From: a virus
Virus record (IMG/VR): IMGVR_UViG_3300017741_000086
Coordinates: 1-20,003 of that record
Length of the DNA: 20,003 nucleotides
Direction: 5' to 3' (one strand)
Positions 13,751 to 19,788 of the stretch are shown in pieces. How positions within the stretch are numbered: position 1 is the stretch's first letter; each line of letters opens with the position of its first letter. Both the position numbers and the translations under genes were made by a program. The notes beneath the pieces are model-generated. The model was not told where the DNA came from. It made no database searches and worked only from the letters and a program-made list of their open reading frames with translations.

Positions 13751-14066
13751 TGTTTTCCTCCAGTTGATTGAATGCTTTGAGTAGTTGATCCTTGTCGGCA
13801 CCTTCGTCGATCAGACGCTTAAGTTTGTCCTTTGGGTTTTCAACGAATTGCCATTCGCGTCCGTTGATGGTGCCACCGACGTTGCCGTAAACACTGCTCA
13901 TAACATCGCCTATGACACTGCCCACACTGCCATCGATATCGCCTATGACATTGCACCACACACTGCCATAGACACTGGTTTTGACGTGCCTAACTCGCCA
14001 TGCTCCCGCGACAAACTCAAACTCAACAAGCTTGAGGGCTTCTTCAAGTGTGATTTGTTTGGTCAT
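13743..14066 (-). CDS. 107-aa tetrapeptide-repeat protein (copy A)
   Basis: ATG 14066 follows AGGAGG (14074-14079). The protein is a paralogue of the one at 12809-13135: the same MTKQITLEE start, a central run of x-G-x-[I/V] tetrads (about residues 30-68) broken by one three-residue step, then REWQFVENP and a C-terminal helix ending NQLEENSD. Some tetrads have lost the glycine (for example WCNV, MSSV), so this copy is more degenerate. The repeat is expected to fold as a short beta-solenoid capped by helices. It leads the seven-start cluster. Function unknown. Confidence 0.75.
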   Translation of the reverse strand: MTKQITLEEALKLVEFEFVAGAWRVRHVKTSVYGSVWCNVIGDIDGSVGSVIGDVMSSVYGNVGGTINGREWQFVENPKDKLKRLIDEGADKDQLLKAFNQLEENSD

Positions 14067-14146
14067 TAGTTGTCCTCCTGCGTGGTGGTAGTGGTGGTTG
14101 AAGTTCGTCGATTGGTTGTTGGTTCTGAGTAGTTAGTGGGTGTTGG

Positions 14147-14413
14147 CTAGTCATCGTCAAAAGTAATTGGGGGAATAACGCACCAATCGGTGATCCAGGG
14201 CAACATGCGTAGCACCTGTTCCTGCGTTGGTGCGTTTGTGTGGTCTAGTGGTTCGTCCCAGAGAATGACTGCCTGACAATGGGCAGAGTCAAACTCAGGT
14301 GGATCTAGATGTGTTGCAGGTAAGACCTGAACAGCATCATCAACAATGGCCTGAACAAACAGGGCATCGGATCCTCTGGTGTAGCTGTAGCTGATTAGTT
14401 GAGCGTGGGCCAT
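14147..14413 (-). CDS. 88-aa protein of unknown function
   Basis: ATG 14413 is preceded by GGAG with seven bases between and gives an 88-residue protein (MAHAQLISYSYTRG onward). A GTG at 14449, touching the upstream stop, is possible but has no ribosome-binding site. The product has two beta-rich parts (DALFVQAIVDDAVQVLPATHL and CQAVILWDE) and an acidic end (FDDD). No family recognised. About 80 bases without a gene follow, rich in G and T on the + strand and ending in the leader of the tetrapeptide-repeat gene. Confidence 0.6.
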   Translation of the reverse strand: MAHAQLISYSYTRGSDALFVQAIVDDAVQVLPATHLDPPEFDSAHCQAVILWDEPLDHTNAPTQEQVLRMLPWITDWCVIPPITFDDD

Positions 14414-14448
14414 GGTGGGGCTCCGAACTACTTGCTTACAGTAGCACA

Positions 14449-14754
14449 CTATGTCAGGTGCGCCGTAATGCTGGGGAAGAATTCATGCGCGTAGGTGCTC
14501 ATGACACTGGCATCAATACCAGAATTGAGAGCAATGTCTATGTCGCGTTCCAGTCGGCAGAAGTCCTCGGGCGTGTCGTGGTACAAATCTTCACAAACAC
14601 TGATAGGCAGCAAGTCCGTTACATACGCCGTATATCGCACAATTGCTAAATAGGGCGTCGGTCCTTTTAGCTCGTAGTACGTGATGGTGGCCCATTCTTG
14701 CATTGGACCGCAGTACCTGACACCAGTCTGGCTCAGGAACCAATCATTGAGCAT
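14449..14754 (-). CDS. 101-aa protein of unknown function
   Basis: The frame is open to 14856, but that would overlap the + strand gene at 14779-14967, so I prefer ATG 14754 (MLNDWFLSQTGVRYCGPMQ). The product is a mixed alpha/beta protein with a helical YHDTPEDFCRLERDIDIAL segment and a hydrophobic LAIVRYTAYVTDLLPI stretch that is probably a core strand rather than a membrane span. No family recognised. Its start faces the + strand start at 14779 with only 24 bases between, so the two promoters, if separate, must overlap the opposing genes. Confidence 0.5.
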   Translation of the reverse strand: MLNDWFLSQTGVRYCGPMQEWATITYYELKGPTPYLAIVRYTAYVTDLLPISVCEDLYHDTPEDFCRLERDIDIALNSGIDASVMSTYAHEFFPSITAHLT

Positions 14755-14778
14755 AATGTAGTAGTGAGCATTTTTACA

Positions 14779-14967
14779 ATGGATCCAAACCGTGAATTTG
14801 TCTACGAGCGGTACACCCGTAAAATTTCCAGCTGTGAAGACACGAAGGAACTGCAAGAGCTGGCCTGCAAGTTCTTTCGCCTTTACCTAACACAACAGGA
14901 AGTAGTGGAAAATCTGATCAAAAAGGGCTGGCTACCCGATTTACCCGATGACTCTGACATGCGCTGA
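14779..14967 (+). CDS. 62-aa conserved-looking small protein on the opposite strand
   Basis: ATG 14779 gives a 62-residue helical protein with MDPNREFVYERYTRKISS at its start and LTQQEVVENLIKKGWLP near its end. This pattern is one I associate with small cyanophage proteins of unknown function. It is the only convincing + strand gene between 6573 and 18426. Its last 26 bases overlap antisense to the 3' end of the gene at 14941-15258. A frame open further upstream (14698) is probably not used. The natural composition, high helix content and lack of low-complexity sequence support coding. Confidence 0.7.
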   Translation: MDPNREFVYERYTRKISSCEDTKELQELACKFFRLYLTQQEVVENLIKKGWLPDLPDDSDMR

Positions 14968-15258
14968 TCGTTCTCTACCGGCACGACTCGCATTTTTATT
15001 GGCCGCAACCTGCAAAGCCGTTTGCTTAAAGCAGGCCCGTTTTGTTTCTATAGGAATAGCTTTAAGGAGCTTTTGCACTTTAAAAACAAAAAACTCCTCG
15101 TCTTCACTGGCCTTTTCGTCGGTTATGTGGGACGACTGAACTCCGTTGCATAGAGAGCTAACCATCCAGTAAGAAAAAGCGGGTGATTCCAACAGATCCC
15201 TTAACAGGATGTTTTCAGAAGCTGCGAGGGCGTTTTCGGGCAGATCAAATGTAGGCAT
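14941..15258 (-). CDS. 105-aa protein of unknown function
   Basis: ATG 15258 gives a 105-residue, mostly helical protein: MPTFDLPENALAASENILL, then SPAFSYWMVSSL, an acidic DEKASEDEEFFVFKVQKLL and a basic end (NKNASRAGRERS). No ribosome-binding site or known family is visible. It lies downstream of the 177-aa gene with a 41-base gap and its end overlaps the + strand gene by 27 bases. Composition supports coding, but less clearly than for its neighbours. Confidence 0.5.
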   Translation of the reverse strand: MPTFDLPENALAASENILLRDLLESPAFSYWMVSSLCNGVQSSHITDEKASEDEEFFVFKVQKLLKAIPIETKRACFKQTALQVAANKNASRAGRERSAHVRVIG

Positions 15259-15299
15259 GAGTGTAAGTAGCTTTACTAGAGTAGTGGACCGTCAGAATC

Positions 15300-15833
15300 C
15301 TACACGAAGTCCTCGTCAAAGTCACCAGCCAAGAATTTATTTATCAATTTCTTCAAAAAATACGTCCTTTTTACATCAATATCATCCAATTTTGCATCCA
15401 TACGCTCCACCAAATCTGAAGGCATGTTGCTCACGGTGAAGGTTTGTTTCTGTGCTGGTCCGGGCGTAAGTAACTGCAACTTTTTATTTTCGGACTTAAA
15501 AGTGTTGAAAGAACTAATGAGCGTACCAAACGCTTTGTTGTCGTACTTTGTAGACGGTTGCTGTGCAAGTACCCTAATCGTAGTGCCGGGCTCAATACTG
15601 GCAATAGTTTCCTGTTGCTGCTGAAGGGGCATATCGCTATGGCAGTAACACCGCATACTTGTAGCAGGGTTATTTAAGCGGTCATATATTTGAGCCGAAG
15701 GACTGGTAATTGTACCTTCAATAAACGGGCGCTTATTACTATCAGCAGCGGCAAAAGTTACACAAACTTCAACAGGCAGGCTGTCTGCATACCTCCCCAC
15801 CTTAAAATTAAGTTCGGTTTCTTGCGACAGCAT
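15300..15833 (-). CDS. 177-aa protein, possible ssDNA-binding type
   Basis: ATG 15833 gives a 177-residue protein. Residues 10-120 are rich in predicted strands (VEVCVTFAAAD, PFIEGTITS, GTTIRVLAQQ, FGTLISSF), compatible with an OB-like barrel. The C-terminus ends GDFDEDFV, an acidic/aromatic tail like those of phage and bacterial ssDNA-binding proteins. Just before it, VKRTYFLKKLINKFL is a basic amphipathic helix. It follows the primase-helicase gene in the same direction (45-base gap), where an accessory replication protein would fit. No conserved motif proves this; a repressor or an unrelated protein is possible. A hairpin abuts its start codon. Confidence 0.65.
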   Translation of the reverse strand: MLSQETELNFKVGRYADSLPVEVCVTFAAADSNKRPFIEGTITSPSAQIYDRLNNPATSMRCYCHSDMPLQQQQETIASIEPGTTIRVLAQQPSTKYDNKAFGTLISSFNTFKSENKKLQLLTPGPAQKQTFTVSNMPSDLVERMDAKLDDIDVKRTYFLKKLINKFLAGDFDEDFV

Positions 15834-15856
15834 GTGAAGGCTTGTAAGGCCCTCAC
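15834..15856 (-). promoter_or_regulatory. Hairpin abutting the start of the 177-aa gene
   Basis: The 23 bases just before the ATG form a 10-bp stem (one mismatch, one G-U) with a three-base loop. The arms on the + strand are GTGAAGGCTT and AGGCCCTCAC. In the - strand mRNA it would occupy the whole ribosome-binding region, so it may limit translation. Confidence 0.5.
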
Positions 15857-15878
15857 ATACTACACAGACAAACCTAGA

Positions 15879-18275
15879 TCAGTCGGACCACTTGTTCCAG
15901 GCCGCGTCCATCAGGGCGTCTGATTCCTCCTTGGTACGGTCCATCTCCTTCGCGCGGGGATATTGCCCTGAGTGTCCAGTATGGGCAGAACCCGCACCAT
16001 CACAGGGTTGTGAGGCTGGACAGCCCCCTATATCAGCTGCAATGTGTCCAGGCTCAGTATCCGCACCTAAATCAAGGCTGGACACTTCTTCTTTTCCTGA
16101 GGTGCTGTCCACCCTGACATCCGCTCCAGTGGAAGGGGTTTCCTTGGGTGGACACACATACGCAACCTCTCCACACGCGAGTACAGCCTGGTACGTCTTT
16201 TTTCCGTACCTACCAACCCCTGGAATCTCAGAAATAAGACCGCGCTTTACCAACCGTTGGAGCGACTTCTGGATAGCAGCCGTTTTTCCGCCCACTACTG
16301 GATCGGAATTGAGGTCTGTATTGGAAAATGCACGAGGGTGCCCAATACGAAGCCTCTGGAGCACCTTGTCAGTGACGCTGGAAGGCGATGTATTGCTGTC
16401 ATCGACCTCTGGTGTGAAATCAGCCACGGAGAAGCTCAGGTCGTCTTCTTGGCGCATGATGAGCGCCGTACCGGAACGACCAGACCTGGACTTCTCAATC
16501 GTGATGATTCGGCTGTGCGCTGGAGCGGAACCTTTTTCCACGTCGTCTTTGCTGGGTTTACGGAGTGACCATGTTTCATCGACAGCATCCCGAATGGCAG
16601 AGGTGCCACGAAATCCGCCCTGCTTATTGGCGTGGTGAATGATCAGGATGGTTGTTGCAGGGAACAGCACCCCGTTATTCCTAGTCAGCCAGTACAGCGG
16701 CGTCGCAAAGTCAGACTTGTTTTCATCGAATGCCCTACCACCAGAGCAACCGATCAACGAGTCAATAACAACAAGCTTTGGCTGGACCTTTTCCATCAGC
16801 TTGATGAACTGGGCATAACGCTGGAGCGACCAATCGGTAAGCAGCTTTGTATTGGAGTCCATCGGGTATTCAACTTCTTCCAGCTGCTCTTTGAGCTGGA
16901 TAAGTGGCTGGTCACCATTCAGCAGCAGCACAGAGCCTTGCTGCACTGGAACGTGCTTCCCACGGACCACAAAGGGTGCTCCAGTAGCGATGTGCTTTGC
17001 CAGGGTCCAGGCAGACATGGATTTGCCGTCACCACCAGCGCCATAGATCAGAACAACTGAAGGATGCGGAAGCACATCAGGGATCAGATATTCACGCTGA
17101 CCCTCTAAATCTTGGAGCGCGGCCACATCCATAAGCCCCTTAGCGCCTTCAAACTGAATCTGGTCAACGATTAGTTTTTCGAGTGCAAATTGGTCCCGAT
17201 AACCAGCATCAAGGGCCAAACTATTCAGCTTGAAGTTCATTTCAGCGGGGTTATCCAGCTCCAGATAGGACCGCGCTTTTTCAATTACTTCCTCAAAGGA
17301 CAGCGAAACACGCTGATAGAAAACAGGCTTGGCCTCAACTTCATCAACAACTGAGCCGCAGCCATCACGGGTGAACCTTGCCCGTTCTGGGTCGTAATGA
17401 TCAGCTAGCCGGATAAGGCTTCCAAAGCCCAGACCACCCTGGGACTTAAAGCCATTTTCCCAGCGATTTAGGCAAGGATCTTTGCCATCAGCCCAGTCAT
17501 CTTCGTATTCAGAATCCTGGAGCGACCATTCACGCCACAGGTTGAGACCTTCATCACCAGGCAGGTCGGACTGGAGCATCGCACCGATCTGCCACCACAG
17601 CTGCTCAGAGCCCCTGCCTTGTGGCTGGATGACAGACAGACAGGACTGAGCAATGGCAATCCGTTCTTCGGTGGAACGCATTGACCAGCGGCCATCACGG
17701 ACTGATTTAGTAACTTTCTTGTCGTTCTTGGCCTTGAACGACTGCTTCATAAGCTCTAGAAGCCACCCGGGAGCCTCTGGAACAGCGTTTAGGTCACCTT
17801 CGAGCGTATATGTACCACCAGCGGGGTAAGCACCGTTTAGAAGCCCTTGACGGCCCCACAGAACTTCCCAGCCTTCACCGCTAGCAGCGAGGCTGATGTC
17901 TGAGACCTCAGTCCAAAGTTCGGATGGAACGGTAAACAGGAACTTTGCAGCCGCTTTCTTGGGCGATGTAATGCGTGGAGCGTCAGCTAGGGTTTTGCCC
18001 CACTTGGCCTCAACAGCGCCGAGGTTGGCATCAACGTCAAGGATGACCAGCCCTTCAGAGCGTGGTCCTGTAAAAACACCAACAGCCTGGAACTTTTCGG
18101 GTTCACGTTCAATGACCATCGCCGTGGCTTCGGGCGACATCTTGTCGTGGTGCGCCCTACCAAGCGGATTTTTGCCGCAGGCTTCACCGCCTTTCGGCAT
18201 TGGAACGCCTTTTTTGTAGATAGGCGCTGTTGCCCACTGGTTCGGCAAAGACCGAACAAACGACAGCAGATTCAT
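15879..18275 (-). CDS. Primase-polymerase/helicase (PrimPol, PriCT, RecA-like ATPase)
   Basis: A 798-residue replication protein that should prime and unwind phage DNA. The N-terminal 170 residues are a bifunctional primase-polymerase domain with the catalytic D80-x-D82 (VILDVD). Residues 205-290 match a PriCT-type linker (LWWQIG, LWREWS, RWENGF). A RecA-like, RepA-type helicase follows: Walker A G412-AGGDGKS (K418), Walker B LVVID (D505), then IIHHANK and RGTSAIRDAVDE (547-567), the sensor and arginine segment of this family. Residues about 635-695 look like a winged helix (LQRLVKRGLIS). The last 100 residues are low-complexity, and their DNA holds the TGGACA cluster. No good ribosome-binding site precedes ATG 18275. 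It leads the leftward replication genes, facing the + strand operon. Confidence 0.9.
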   Translation of the reverse strand: MNLLSFVRSLPNQWATAPIYKKGVPMPKGGEACGKNPLGRAHHDKMSPEATAMVIEREPEKFQAVGVFTGPRSEGLVILDVDANLGAVEAKWGKTLADAPRITSPKKAAAKFLFTVPSELWTEVSDISLAASGEGWEVLWGRQGLLNGAYPAGGTYTLEGDLNAVPEAPGWLLELMKQSFKAKNDKKVTKSVRDGRWSMRSTEERIAIAQSCLSVIQPQGRGSEQLWWQIGAMLQSDLPGDEGLNLWREWSLQDSEYEDDWADGKDPCLNRWENGFKSQGGLGFGSLIRLADHYDPERARFTRDGCGSVVDEVEAKPVFYQRVSLSFEEVIEKARSYLELDNPAEMNFKLNSLALDAGYRDQFALEKLIVDQIQFEGAKGLMDVAALQDLEGQREYLIPDVLPHPSVVLIYGAGGDGKSMSAWTLAKHIATGAPFVVRGKHVPVQQGSVLLLNGDQPLIQLKEQLEEVEYPMDSNTKLLTDWSLQRYAQFIKLMEKVQPKLVVIDSLIGCSGGRAFDENKSDFATPLYWLTRNNGVLFPATTILIIHHANKQGGFRGTSAIRDAVDETWSLRKPSKDDVEKGSAPAHSRIITIEKSRSGRSGTALIMRQEDDLSFSVADFTPEVDDSNTSPSSVTDKVLQRLRIGHPRAFSNTDLNSDPVVGGKTAAIQKSLQRLVKRGLISEIPGVGRYGKKTYQAVLACGEVAYVCPPKETPSTGADVRVDSTSGKEEVSSLDLGADTEPGHIAADIGGCPASQPCDGAGSAHTGHSGQYPRAKEMDRTKEESDALMDAAWNKWSD
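15973..16154. repeat. Six alternating TGTCCA/TGGACA sites (candidate iterons)
   Basis: TGTCCA at 15973, 16045 and 16106 alternates with TGGACA at 16017, 16079 and 16149, forming three inverted pairs. The pair at 16106 and 16149 matches over nine bases (TGTCCACCC and GGGTGGACA); the pair at 16045 and 16079 matches over 10 of 11. The sites fall in all three codon phases, so they are not a protein repeat. About 0.1 such sites would be expected by chance in this length. Confidence 0.75.
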
Positions 18276-18306
18276 TTGCTAAACTCATACAGGGAGACAT
18301 GGACAT

Positions 18307-18341
18307 GCGCCCTAGAGTCTTACCAACTCTGGGGCGCTTTT
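18307..18341 (+). terminator. Rho-independent terminator, + strand orientation
   Basis: GCGCCC-T-AGAGT (18307-18318) pairs with ACTCT-G-GGGCGC (18326-18337), a 12-bp stem with one wobble and a seven-base loop, followed by TTTT (18338-18341). It would stop rightward transcription, yet no + strand gene precedes it for over 3 kb. The reverse direction lacks a T-run. Confidence 0.75.
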
Positions 18342-18373
18342 CATTGTAGCGGAGCTGTCCACCCTCATCAATG

Positions 18374-18382
18374 TGCTATATT
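18374..18382 (+). promoter_or_regulatory. Candidate extended -10 promoter for the rightward operon
   Basis: TGCTATATT matches an extended -10 (TG-n-TATAAT with one change). No good -35 hexamer is present; that position (18354-18361) instead contains a TGTCCA site at 18356. Transcription would begin near 18389, about 37 bases before the ssDNA-binding-like gene. Confidence 0.4.
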
Positions 18383-18425
18383 TGCCAAGCACCGGGCAGT
18401 TCTAGCCCACAGCTAAAGCCATTCA

Positions 18426-19004
18426 ATGAGTTTCCTAAAGAACAAAGAGGCCGTTGCAGGCGGCGCAGGCGGCGGTTATCTAAACCCCAGCAAGATCCAG
18501 GCAGGCAGCCAGGTTCGCTTTGCGTTGCTCGCCGAAGAGCCACTGGAATTTTATGAGTGCTGGGGCGAAGCTACAGACGGCAGCGTCAGGCCATTCCGTT
18601 TTCTTGACGATCCATCACCTGCGGATGTTGAGCAAGAAATGGGACCAGGCTATTCACGCCGGATGAACCGGGAAGGCACTGGACCGGAGGCCGTCAAGTT
18701 TGCGATTGCTGTGCCCTGCTACAGCCACGACACAAAGATCATTCAGCTCTTGATCATCACCCAGAAGAGCATCATCAAGGAATTTGACAGCCTTTCCCAA
18801 ATGGAAGACTACGAAAACCTGATGGAATGGGACTTTGTTTTGGGCAAGGAAGGCTCAGGACTGAACACGGAATACACGCTACGGCCTGTACCCCGTAAGT
18901 CCAGCCAAGCGGTGCTGGATAAGGCGTGGGACGCAGCATTAAAGGCTGGTTTTGACATCACCAGGCTGATTGCTGGCGGTAACCCATTCAAGGAAGCTGC
19001 CTAG
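18426..19004 (+). CDS. Putative ssDNA-binding protein
   Basis: A 192-residue protein beginning MSFLKNKEAVAGGAGGGYL, with a Gly-rich N-terminus, then strands (QVRFALLAEEPLEFYECW), VKFAIAVPCYS, KIIQLLIITQKSIIKEFDSL, and YTLRPVPRK near the end. The pattern of a short basic-Gly N-terminus followed by an OB-like beta protein with an exposed aromatic/basic face resembles phage proteins called ssDNA-binding. The place next to the primase-helicase supports this. Unlike T4 gp32 there is no zinc site, and no acidic tail: the chain ends GGNPFKEAA. It is followed by a terminator, so it may be transcribed alone or as the major early product. Coding is certain; function is moderate. Confidence 0.75.
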   Translation: MSFLKNKEAVAGGAGGGYLNPSKIQAGSQVRFALLAEEPLEFYECWGEATDGSVRPFRFLDDPSPADVEQEMGPGYSRRMNREGTGPEAVKFAIAVPCYSHDTKIIQLLIITQKSIIKEFDSLSQMEDYENLMEWDFVLGKEGSGLNTEYTLRPVPRKSSQAVLDKAWDAALKAGFDITRLIAGGNPFKEAA

Positions 19005-19014
19005 CACTTAATAG

Positions 19015-19052
19015 AGCCCCGTGTTCCTATGGCACGGGGTTCACAACTTTTT
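19015..19052 (+). terminator. Terminator-like hairpin after the ssDNA-binding gene
   Basis: AGCCCCGTG (19015-19023) pairs with CACGGGGTT (19033-19041), a nine-bp stem with one G-U and a nine-base loop. A T-run (19048-19052) lies seven bases after, farther than ideal. It probably gives partial termination before the methyltransferase gene. Confidence 0.6.
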
Positions 19053-19062
19053 AAATAAACCC

Positions 19063-19608
19063 ATGAAAGTTTTAATTGCTTGCGAATACAGCGGGGTTGT
19101 CCGCGATGCTTTTATTGCTCAAGGGCATGAAGCTGTTAGCTGCGATTTGCTGCCAAGTGATGCCCCTGGCCCGCATTACCAGTGCCCTGTGGAAGAGATT
19201 CTTAATGACGGGTGGGACATGATGATTGCACACCCACCTTGCACCCACCTTGCAGTATCTGGAGCGCGATGGTTTAAGGACAAAAAGGAACAGCAGAAAG
19301 ACGCGCTCAATTTTGTCCGTTTGCTATTAGATGCCTCTATTGACAGGATTGCGTTAGAAAACCCCGTATCAATTATTTCTAGCCGTATTCGTAAGCCCGA
19401 CCAAGTAATTCAGCCGTGGCAATATGGCCATGGTGAAACAAAAAAAACGTGTTTGTGGTTAAAAAATCTGCCCAAACTATTGCCCACAGACATTGTTGAA
19501 GGGAGGGAAGCACGCATACACAAGATGCCTCCTAGTAAAGACCGCTGGAAGCTACGCAGCACGACCTACAAAGGGATTGCTGCGGCAATGGCAAGCCAAT
19601 GGGGATAA
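19063..19608 (+). CDS. Short C5-cytosine methyltransferase-like protein
   Basis: A 181-residue protein with an AdoMet-binding motif (LIACEYSGVVRDAF, like motif I of C5-methyltransferases), the catalytic PPC at 58-60 (HPPCTHL), and ENP at 99-101 in place of the usual ENV motif VI. A KPDQVIQPWQYGHGETKKT segment and a C-terminal RSTTYKGIAAAMASQW follow. There is no separate target-recognition domain, and the chain is about half the length of standard enzymes, so either recognition is very simple or the substrate differs. It could modify phage DNA to evade host restriction. I chose ATG 19063 (MKVLIACEYS) rather than an upstream start that would begin in the terminator hairpin. Confidence 0.8.
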   Translation: MKVLIACEYSGVVRDAFIAQGHEAVSCDLLPSDAPGPHYQCPVEEILNDGWDMMIAHPPCTHLAVSGARWFKDKKEQQKDALNFVRLLLDASIDRIALENPVSIISSRIRKPDQVIQPWQYGHGETKKTCLWLKNLPKLLPTDIVEGREARIHKMPPSKDRWKLRSTTYKGIAAAMASQWG

Positions 19609-19611
19609 TCG

Positions 19612-19620
19612 TGTTATAGT
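19612..19620 (+). promoter_or_regulatory. Candidate extended -10 promoter before the 48-aa gene
   Basis: TGTTATAGT resembles an extended -10 and has the same form as the element at 18374. The -35 position is poor. Transcription would start near 19627, leaving a leader of about 15 bases that contains GGGAAAGAG, a possible ribosome-binding site. Confidence 0.35.
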
Positions 19621-19641
19621 AGATATGGGAAAGAGTATTTT

Positions 19642-19788
19642 ATGACCTCTAGGGAACAAGTACAAGAACAACGAGAACGGCAGAATAGGCTGGAACGTAT
19701 GTACATGGACGATGGCCGGGACGACCCTAAGCACCCCTACCACAGACTGTTCACCGGACTTAAGCAAGGTGCCGGAAACAAAGATTGA
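19642..19788 (+). CDS. 48-aa charged small protein
   Basis: ATG 19642 gives 48 residues: a charged helix (TSREQVQEQRERQNRLERM) then DDGRDDPKHPYHRLFTGL and a basic end. I recognise the overall pattern (charged helix, D-x-x-HP, TGL) from small cyanophage proteins, but no function is known to me. A six-codon frame (MGKSIL) at 19625 ends in ATGA at this start, though its ATG is probably part of the leader. It overlaps the following small gene by 20 bases if that gene starts at GTG 19769. Confidence 0.65.
   Translation: MTSREQVQEQRERQNRLERMYMDDGRDDPKHPYHRLFTGLKQGAGNKD

Larger units (their letters stand above)
12006..14079 (-). promoter_or_regulatory. Seven repeated ribosome-binding/start cassettes
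   Basis: Seven consecutive starts share one cassette close to GGAGGACAACTG-ATG-ACY. The Shine-Dalgarno cores lie at 14074-14079, 13757-13761, 13471-13476, 13143-13148, 12823-12828, 12619-12622 and 12016-12021, each 6-8 bases before ATG or GTG. At five of the seven the cassette is formed by the last codons of the preceding gene (TQEDN, LEENSD, LENNND, KGNNQ, TQKEDN). Genes outside this block, such as polA, the primase and the 78- and 140-aa genes, lack comparable sites. Confidence 0.85.
13108..14100 (-). repeat. Duplicated 5' handle of the tetrapeptide-repeat genes
   Basis: A segment at about 13108-13165 recurs at about 14039-14100. It covers the untranslated leader, the ribosome-binding site and the first nine codons of both tetrapeptide-repeat genes. 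Twenty-eight coding bases (13108-13135 and 14039-14066) are identical, including synonymous positions, while the downstream halves of the two genes have diverged widely. Confidence 0.85.

Noticed and set aside
15892-16638. Long + strand frame of 248 codons
   Set aside because: It lies antisense to the primase-helicase, whose domains are unambiguous, and has no recognisable motif; it is a shadow of that gene's codon usage.
19625-19645. Six-codon frame MGKSIL before the 48-aa gene as a second minigene
   Set aside because: Its ATG overlaps what looks like the ribosome-binding region and lies at the predicted transcript start, so use as a start is unlikely.
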